64,000 bases of DNA from JABFRG01 sp046351415 (GTDB lineage Bacteria; Myxococcota_A; Polyangia; Polyangiales; Polyangiaceae), in assembly GCA_046351415.1 (NCBI GenBank), contig JAXLYO010000006.1, positions 124,001-188,000 on the forward strand, in the 5' to 3' direction. Made by a program: the position numbers and the translations under genes. This document shows positions 58,468 to 64,000 of this stretch, piece by piece. The notes under the pieces were generated by a model. That model saw nothing but the letters and a program-made list of their open reading frames with translations. It had not been told where the DNA came from and did no database searches. Each line of letters opens with the position of its first letter. Positions within the stretch are counted from its first letter, which is position 1.

Positions 58468-60138
58468 ATGCTGGCCTTTCGAAAGAGACTTCGCGAGGTT
58501 TCCGGTGAAAAAGCGGGCCGGAGGACGCGACGCTGGGTCTACGTTCCCTACGACCAGCTGACGGATTCGACGGGCCCCCTTGCGAAAACACCTCCTTCCG
58601 AGCTCGGCATCGTCCTCATCGAGTCGAAGGAGAAGGCCGCTCGAAGGCCCTACCACAAGCAGAAGCTCGCCTGGATTCTCGCCAGCCAGCGGCATTTCGC
58701 GATCGAGCAAGCCGCGAGAGGAGTACAGGTCCGTTACGAAGTGGGTTCGTACGCCGAGGTGCTCTCGCGAGTGGCAACGGTGGTAGGGCGGCTCGATGTC
58801 ATGCGACCCGCGGAGCGAGAGCTTCGCATCGAGCTCGAGCCGCTCGTGCGCTCGGAGATTCTCGCGTTCCAGCCCCACGAAGGGTTCTTGAGCACGCGGG
58901 ACGATTTTCGAAGTGCGGTGGGCACCACGCCCCCGTGGCGCATGGATGCATTTTACAAATACATGCGCCGCAGAACCGGCATCCTCATGGAAGGCGATGA
59001 GCCCGAGGGAGGCCGCTACAGCTTCGATACCGAAAACCGGAAACGGTGGAAGGGAGCCCCTCCTGCGCCAGAGCTGCCTACTTTCGCGGTAGACGACATC
59101 ACGACAGAGGTGGGCGCACTCATCGAGCGTGCGTTCGTGCGTCATCCTGGAGAGCTTCGGCTCGATCGCATTCCTGCGCGCCTCGAAGACGTAGAACGAC
59201 ACTGGGCTTGGGCGCTGGAGCATTGCTTGCCAGCGTTTGGGCCCTACGAGGACGCCATGTCCATGGAATCGGCAACGCTGTTCCATTCATGCGTCTCACC
59301 CCTGCTCAACCTGCATCGACTCCTACCTGCACGTGTCGTTCGTGACGTTGCCCAGAACGAATCGCTCCCTCTCGCAAGCAGAGAAGGGTTCGTGCGACAG
59401 GTCCTCGGATGGCGCGAGTTCGTTCGACACGTCCATGAAGAAACCGACGGTTTTCGGCGTTCGAACCACGGAGGCTTCGCCGAAAGGCAGGTCGGCGACG
59501 GAGGCTACGGCACGTGGAAGGGGGAGCCTTGGCAGGAAGAAAGCTCGCAGGTGTCTCCGTTCGCAGGAGCAGATCCTTCCGAGCTGAAGGCGCGTTTGCC
59601 CATCTTCCCAGCGTTCTGGGGCAAACAGAGCGGCCTTCAATGCCTGGATCATGTGGTCGGCACGGTGTGGCGAGACGGATTCAGTCATCACATCACACGT
59701 CTCATGGTGCTCTCGAACATCGCCACCCTTCTCGCCATTCGACCGCGAGACCTCGCGGATTGGTTTTGGGTCGCCTACATCGATGCGTTCGATTGGGTCG
59801 TCGAACCAAACGTGCTGGCGATGGGAACCTTCGGCGTCGGAGAGATGATGACGACGAAGCCATACGTCTCCGGCGCCGCCTACCTTCACAAGATGAGCGA
59901 CTACTGCGAGACCTGCGCGTTCGACCCGAAGGGGAACTGTCCTCTCACGCGGTTGTACTGGGCGTTTCTCGGTCGACACGCGGAAAGGTTTGCGCGCAAC
60001 CCGCGAACCAGCGGCCCCGTTGCTTCGTGGCGCAAGCGCTCGCCCGAAGAGCGCGCGGTGGACGTAGCGGTCTTCGAACGTGTCGCGCAACTTCTCTCAC
60101 GAGGAGAAGTCGTCCGCCCAGACAACTCCTCTCGCTGA
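58468..60138 (+). CDS. Photolyase/cryptochrome of the Fe-S type (PhrB/CryPro-like)
   Basis: The 556-aa protein starts at ATG 58468; the upstream open frame shadows the DCC gene. It matches FeS bacterial cryptochromes/photolyases: an N-terminal alpha/beta domain (LGIVLIESKEKAARRPYHKQ), the FAD domain with FSHHITRLMVLSNIATLL, WVAYIDAFDWVVEPNVLAMG and TTKPYVSGAAYLHKMSDYC, and four Fe-S Cys: one in SGLQCLDHV and three in YCETCAFDPKGNCPLTRLYW. Such proteins repair (6-4) photoproducts or act as light sensors using FAD, a lumazine cofactor and a 4Fe-4S cluster. Its link to ribA fits the flavin or lumazine need. Confidence 0.93.
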   Translation: MLAFRKRLREVSGEKAGRRTRRWVYVPYDQLTDSTGPLAKTPPSELGIVLIESKEKAARRPYHKQKLAWILASQRHFAIEQAARGVQVRYEVGSYAEVLSRVATVVGRLDVMRPAERELRIELEPLVRSEILAFQPHEGFLSTRDDFRSAVGTTPPWRMDAFYKYMRRRTGILMEGDEPEGGRYSFDTENRKRWKGAPPAPELPTFAVDDITTEVGALIERAFVRHPGELRLDRIPARLEDVERHWAWALEHCLPAFGPYEDAMSMESATLFHSCVSPLLNLHRLLPARVVRDVAQNESLPLASREGFVRQVLGWREFVRHVHEETDGFRRSNHGGFAERQVGDGGYGTWKGEPWQEESSQVSPFAGADPSELKARLPIFPAFWGKQSGLQCLDHVVGTVWRDGFSHHITRLMVLSNIATLLAIRPRDLADWFWVAYIDAFDWVVEPNVLAMGTFGVGEMMTTKPYVSGAAYLHKMSDYCETCAFDPKGNCPLTRLYWAFLGRHAERFARNPRTSGPVASWRKRSPEERAVDVAVFERVAQLLSRGEVVRPDNSSR

Positions 60139-60240
60139 CTTGAACGAGAATGCATTCGACGAATGCGACCGAGGCCCCGCGGCAATGTTCGTACCTTCGC
60201 GGTGTGCGTTCAGCTGCGCGTGACGTGCGCAGGAGTCTAG

Positions 60241-61413
60241 TTACTGCGGCTTTCCTCTGCCATGCGCGATGACGCGGATGATGCGTGCGGCGTGTGCTGC
60301 ACCGCCGTACGCGCGAAGGGATTCAGCATACAGCTTGCGCCCCTCGTCCCTTTTTCGATCGGCGAGCAACGCGGCGAGCTTCGGTCCGATCGTGGAGCGA
60401 ACCGCGTCAGCGGCTTCTGGAGTGAACTCGCCGAGGCCCAAAAGGCGGTTTGCGTTGAGCGTTTGTTCGCGCGTCAGCGGCACGGCCAGGGTCGGGACGC
60501 CGACGGTCAGCGCTTGTACGAGCGTCCCGTGCCCCCCGTGCGCGACGAGTACGTCGGCCTCTGCGATGCGACGTGGGAAAGCGTCGTCGAATGGGTGAAA
60601 GGCGACGCGCCCCCGTATGCTCTTTTCGAGGCGAAGCGCTGCCTTGCGTGACTCTGCGGAGACCTTGCCGGCGACGATCACATCGTAGTCCGCGTCGATA
60701 CCTGCGCAGCCGTCGAAGAGATGGGCCCCGGGGGATGGCCCTCCACCAAGGGACATGACGACCCGTTGTCTCCGGCGCGCGGGTCGGAGTTCCCACGGAA
60801 TCAACTTGCCGCGCAGAATGGGTCCAACGAAGTGGATTTCACGAACGGACCGAATGATGTTGTTCCCTGTCGGCCCAAGGTCTCGCAAGCCGACCCAATC
60901 GGAGATGTCGCCGACGACGAAGGCATCACCGAACGAGCGGGAAGCCGCCCACCAGGGTAACTCGAGTTCTCGATAAGCGGCCTCCAGTACTTCGATCCAC
61001 TGGCGCAGAGGAAACCGGAACAGCTCCAGATTGGCGAGGGAGACAGACGGTAGTCCTTCGAATGCCGCTTGCACATGAACGGCGGGAGCCAAATCACCCA
61101 CGACGACAGCCGGGCGAAACGCGCGCAGCGCCCTGCGCGCGCCCTCGAGCATCTCGAGGACGGCTTTCGCGCGTCGAGCGGGGCGAAGGGGTGCGACGTC
61201 TCGCATCTGGTCCGCAAACGCTTCATCGACGAATTCGAAGCCTGCGGACTGAACCTCGCGTCGCAGGGAACGAGGCCCAGCGACACCGACGTGGAACCCT
61301 AGTGCGGAGAGGGCTTCTCCGACCGCAAAGCATCGAACGACGTGCCCCCTCGTCGTGCCTGCGAAAGGACACAGAAGGGCTCGCTGGCGGTGTTGCCCTC
61401 GCTGCGATCGCAT
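60241..61413 (-). CDS. UGT-type glycosyltransferase (MGT/GT1 family)
   Basis: The 390-aa protein has the two-Rossmann GT-B layout: ALLCPFAGTTRGHVVRCFAV and GEALSALGFHVGVAGP at the N-terminus, and VLVAHGGHGTLVQALTVGVP with PLTREQTLNANRLLGLGEF near the C-terminus, where family members bind the sugar nucleotide. The His in HGGHGT is conserved. It resembles macrolide, sterol or carotenoid glucosyltransferases. It is convergent with the photolyase, so a carotenoid substrate is attractive given the light-type cluster, but no carotenoid genes are in the window. Confidence 0.88.
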   Translation of the reverse strand: MRSQRGQHRQRALLCPFAGTTRGHVVRCFAVGEALSALGFHVGVAGPRSLRREVQSAGFEFVDEAFADQMRDVAPLRPARRAKAVLEMLEGARRALRAFRPAVVVGDLAPAVHVQAAFEGLPSVSLANLELFRFPLRQWIEVLEAAYRELELPWWAASRSFGDAFVVGDISDWVGLRDLGPTGNNIIRSVREIHFVGPILRGKLIPWELRPARRRQRVVMSLGGGPSPGAHLFDGCAGIDADYDVIVAGKVSAESRKAALRLEKSIRGRVAFHPFDDAFPRRIAEADVLVAHGGHGTLVQALTVGVPTLAVPLTREQTLNANRLLGLGEFTPEAADAVRSTIGPKLAALLADRKRDEGRKLYAESLRAYGGAAHAARIIRVIAHGRGKPQ

Positions 61414-61881
61414 GGTTCGAACCTACCTTCCCATGTCACAAAAGCGCAACCCCCGGACCTCGAGAAGGCCGGGGCCACGCGCAAGGCGGGTTCCGAACGA
61501 GGCGCTCGGGTTGTTACAGGAGTAGCCGCATCCCGCCGTTGGTTGCCTGCGGAGTCTGGCGACCCGCCCGTGTTCACTTGCGTGCGGACGGTCGCACGAA
61601 CGCGGCGGAGGTTGAGGCTCAGGGTCTGTCGGCGGCGGGCTCCGGGTGGGGGAGAAAATCTTCTGACTGCGTCAAACGGATGAGCTATTTACAGCTCTCG
61701 TTCCATCCTCATCAATCTCGCAACCAATGGAAATTCAATCACAAATAGCTGTGGCGTGGTTGAAGAAGTCACATATGTTGAAACATCGAAGTCGGGTCTA
61801 CCTCTGCCTTGAAAAGGCCCTTCTCGACCGTTGCTTCTTCATGTCCATCCTGAAAGCCTCAGAAGCGTGACTCGGTCGCGT
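61414..61881. other. 468-bp intergenic region upstream of the LanC-like gene
   Basis: The divergent gap contains a GC-rich hairpin (about 61453-61477) and an AT-rich stretch (61680-61770) with GAGCT-N6-AGCTC. TTGAAG, TTGAAA and CATATG words lie in the AT-rich part, but no promoter pair could be fixed. No gene was recognised. Confidence 0.35.
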
Positions 61882-63102
61882 ATGTCGAAGTTCCGTCATG
61901 GCCCCGACCTCCAGCGTGATTGCGCGCAAGCGGCCCTCGAGATCGCCGCCAGCGTGCGCGTCCATCACGAAGATGGGTCTCTTCGAGGCGCAGCGGGCGC
62001 GCTCCTGTTGCACCACGCACTCGGCAAGGATGCGCCGTCGGTGTCAGGTGCTCTTCGAAAAAGCTGGGAGGAGTCCGTCATCTCCTGCGTGACCGAAACA
62101 GATCCCAGCTTCGATGGAGGTTCGCCCGGCGCATCGTGGGCGCTTGCCGTTTTGGATCGTCACCCGAGCGCTCTTCAATCCATCGATGCCGCCGTGCTCG
62201 ACTTGCTCACGGAAATACCGTGGGACGGCGGGCTCGGGACCCTGTCGGGGGGACTCGCGAGCTATGCCCTGTATGGCTACGCGCGGCGCCACACGAAGGC
62301 AGGGACCGCGATACTTCGCATGTGCGTGCAGCACATGGCGGGTCTCGCGACGCGAAGCAACGAAGAAGTTCGTTGGTTCATCGAGAGTGACATGGTGCTC
62401 GGTGCGTCCACGAAGAGACGTCGCAAACAAGAAACGAGCATCAAGCTGCTCAACATGGAAGCGAGTGCGGCGATCGTTGCATCGCTCGCGCTCGCGTTGA
62501 AGGGCGGCGTCGGCGATGCAAAGGTTCTGCTCGAGCGAGGCGCCTTGACCCTTGCCAACGACGTGCGTGCCCAGTCGAGCGACCTCATCGGCGTCCCGAC
62601 GTTCCACCCCGTGCCCGGCACGCTCCACGGCTCGGCAACCTGGGCCGAGGGGAGTGCCGGAGCAGCCGCAGCCCTCCTCTCCGCAACGAGCGCCCTTGCT
62701 TCGACGCAGGTGCGTGAGGCGTGCATCGCGTTCGGTCGTGATGTCGCCAATCTCGACCCACTGGCTTCCCACGCACGCGATGCAAGCCTCGCCTCGGGCT
62801 CGAGCGGCATTGCATGCGTCCTACATGCATATGCCGAGGCAACCGGTCAAAACCTCTTCAAGCTCGCTGCCGAACACTGGTTTCGGCGCTCACTCTCATC
62901 GCGATCACGCAAGGCGACGAAGCTCGACGCAGGCTTTCGTTACCTCGATGCGTCACGGTCGACGGACCAAGGAGGGGGCGTGTGGGCAGCGAGACCTGGG
63001 TTCACCGAAGGGGCTACGGGCACGGCGCTCGCGCTCCTCTGCGCCGTGGACGAACACCGTAACGCTGCGAAGAGCATCGTGTGGCCTGCACTCGGTCTCT
63101 GA
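61882..63102 (+). CDS. LanC-like protein lacking the three zinc ligands
   Basis: The 406-aa protein has the alpha/alpha-barrel repeats of lanthionine synthetase C-like proteins: DGGSPGASWALAVL (79-92), GGLGTLSGGLASYALYG (116-132), TWAEGSAGAAAALL (253-266), LASGSSGIACVLHAYAE (303-319) and ARPGFTEGATGTALALL (370-386). In LanC enzymes the W-C-x-G and C-H-G motifs supply zinc ligands; here they are WAEG (Ala255) and ASG (Ala304-Ser305), so all three are lost. It should not catalyse zinc-dependent cyclisation. It may be a scaffold, a binding protein or an evolved enzyme. The start is uncertain; TTG 61831 is also in frame. Confidence 0.8.
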   Translation: MSKFRHGPDLQRDCAQAALEIAASVRVHHEDGSLRGAAGALLLHHALGKDAPSVSGALRKSWEESVISCVTETDPSFDGGSPGASWALAVLDRHPSALQSIDAAVLDLLTEIPWDGGLGTLSGGLASYALYGYARRHTKAGTAILRMCVQHMAGLATRSNEEVRWFIESDMVLGASTKRRRKQETSIKLLNMEASAAIVASLALALKGGVGDAKVLLERGALTLANDVRAQSSDLIGVPTFHPVPGTLHGSATWAEGSAGAAAALLSATSALASTQVREACIAFGRDVANLDPLASHARDASLASGSSGIACVLHAYAEATGQNLFKLAAEHWFRRSLSSRSRKATKLDAGFRYLDASRSTDQGGGVWAARPGFTEGATGTALALLCAVDEHRNAAKSIVWPALGL

Positions 63103-63118
63103 GATTCGGCATCGAAGC

Positions 63119-63682
63119 TCAGATGTCCGTTGCGCGCTCCGGCGGCCGCGCAATCACGGCGCGCGTCCCTCGCACGACGATGGGACGCTCGATGAGAATC
63201 GGGTACGCCACCATGGCATCCAGGAGCCGCTCGTCGCTCGCGTGTTCGAGAGCGAGCTCCGCATACACCTTTTCGCTCGTTCGCATCATCCCACGAGGCG
63301 ACGAGAGCCCGAGCATCGCAACGAGCGCCTCGAGCTCTTTGCGGCTAGGCGTCGCATCGAGGTAGTGGACGAGCTCCACACTCTCACCGCGTTCCTCGAG
63401 CAGATCTTTTGCAGCGCGGCACTTCGAACACGCCGGGTTGAAGAGCATGCGGAGCGGTAACACGAGACGTTTTCCTTCGAGCGCGCGCGCAAAGCGATTC
63501 TGCTCTGCGAGCGCACGCTCCTTCTCTTCTTTCGTGCGACCGTGTTTGACGCGATTCACCTCCGCCTGCTTTGCGCGATCGTCTCGCTGCTTTTGCTTTC
63601 GGAACTTGTTCAGGTTGACGACGTTCTTGGCCACGACAGGCAGGTTGCCACGAAGCAAGCTGCCGTCAACGGCCCTGCGCAT
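63119..63682 (-). CDS. DUF4169-ArsC fusion protein
   Basis: The 187-aa protein has an N-terminal DUF4169 segment (KNVVNLNKFRKQKQRDDRAK and NRVKHGRTKEEKE, residues 19-57), then a complete ArsC/Spx-like arsenate-reductase domain (MLFNPACSKCRAAKDLLEE at about 79; RPIVVRGTRAVIARPPE near the end). The CxxC and the Arg residues of the ArsC family are present. DUF4169 proteins normally stand alone, so a fusion is unusual. It begins six bases after the truncated gene upstream, with GAGG before ATG 63682; a GTG at 63634 would remove the first 16 residues. Confidence 0.85.
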   Translation of the reverse strand: MRRAVDGSLLRGNLPVVAKNVVNLNKFRKQKQRDDRAKQAEVNRVKHGRTKEEKERALAEQNRFARALEGKRLVLPLRMLFNPACSKCRAAKDLLEERGESVELVHYLDATPSRKELEALVAMLGLSSPRGMMRTSEKVYAELALEHASDERLLDAMVAYPILIERPIVVRGTRAVIARPPERATDI

Positions 63683-63688
63683 GCTGCC

Positions 63689-64000
63689 TCATTCCAGGAT
63701 GGGGCGCCCATTCAGGGTAAGCATCAAGTTGCCTTTCGGAGAGTACGCGGACCACGCGAAAGGCACCGAGATCGAGGGCGCCCTGAAATTCGCGCCGGGC
63801 GTGACATCCGTCGTGCAAGAGCGCACGCACGACGCGGAGAAACTTCGCACCAGTTGGATGAGTAGGACTGCGACCTCACCATTCTCGAGGATGACAGAGG
63901 TCGGCAGTTTCTCCGTGCGCACGTCCCCCATCCCCGAGGAGGTCCAAACCTGAAGATCACTCGGACTCGCCGTAGGTTTACCCCCCACCGCTTTGAAGAA
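63689..64000 (-). CDS. Unrecognised protein, truncated by window end
   Basis: The frame stays open to the window edge and the first visible start (GTG 63988) is not necessarily real. The visible 104 residues contain SVILENGEVAVLLIQLVRSF and a C-terminal LMLTLNGRPILE, with a beta-rich pattern and no domain recognised. The stop lies six bases before the DUF4169-ArsC start, so the two are probably co-transcribed. Confidence 0.55.
   Translation of the reverse strand, partial: FFKAVGGKPTASPSDLQVWTSSGMGDVRTEKLPTSVILENGEVAVLLIQLVRSFSASCVRSCTTDVTPGANFRAPSISVPFAWSAYSPKGNLMLTLNGRPILE

Noticed and set aside
61453..61477. Terminator hairpin after the glycosyltransferase start region
   Set aside because: It lies upstream of both divergent genes and lacks a T-run, so it cannot end either transcript.
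5135..63102. A complete lanthipeptide cluster
   Set aside because: No LanB, LanM or other dehydratase is in the window, the LanC-like protein lacks its zinc ligands, and the peptide genes are 45-57 kb from it.
1..64000. tRNA, rRNA or known riboswitches
   Set aside because: No cloverleaf with a CCA end, rRNA core sequence or cobalamin/FMN riboswitch core was seen by eye, including the 76-bp gap before ribA. A tool-based search with tRNAscan or Rfam models would be decisive.

Overview
The window is a high-GC chromosomal segment that looks like a predatory or social member of the Myxococcota, most likely order Polyangiales (an inference from gene content, not from a marker gene). The evidence is a very high density of secreted lipoproteins, MopE-type and RCC1-type surface proteins, a Hanks-type Ser/Thr kinase, an NtrC-type sigma54 activator, a CarH/LitR-like B12-domain MerR regulator and LanC-like and RiPP-precursor-like genes. 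No rRNA, tRNA, CRISPR array, insertion sequence or phage gene was recognised.

Layout: 0-9 kb holds a GST fragment, an Old Yellow Enzyme reductase, a MaoC-like protein, several lipoproteins and a 64-aa leader-type peptide. 9-18.8 kb holds a second leader-type peptide beside an unknown 403-aa protein, large secreted proteins, and a tandemly duplicated cassette encoding an identical 55-aa leader-type peptide twice. 18.8-28.8 kb is a signalling and export block: a diguanylate cyclase, a receiver-only regulator, a sigma54 activator with its kinase, a short HPF/RaiA-like protein, then an ABC-HlyD-TolC export operon with a divergent winged-helix regulator. Two intergenic regions carry GTTGC-N5-GCAAC palindromes about 85-100 bp upstream of good sigma54 promoters, which reads as a small regulon of the local activator.

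28.8-56.3 kb is dominated by lipoproteins: a phospholipase D paired with a CxxCH protein, a 21-residue-repeat protein, two seven-repeat RCC1 proteins and paralogue pairs. Scattered among them are an AraC-like regulator, an aldo/keto-reductase-like protein, an alpha/beta hydrolase, a kinase, an HCCA-isomerase/SnoaL fusion and a secreted tandem Tudor-knot protein. Eight lipoproteins share a mature N-terminus of Cys-Ala followed by an acidic tether ending near Asp-[Leu/Ile/Val]; another set has Ser/Gly tethers.

56.3-60.2 kb is a light/B12-type cluster: a MerR regulator with a cobalamin-binding fold diverges from ribA, a DCC-family thiol oxidoreductase and an Fe-S-type photolyase/cryptochrome. 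The intergenic region has three ATAC repeats at exact 11-bp pitch over the ribA promoter. The end of the window has a glycosyltransferase, a LanC-like protein lacking all three zinc ligands, a DUF4169-ArsC fusion and a truncated unknown gene.
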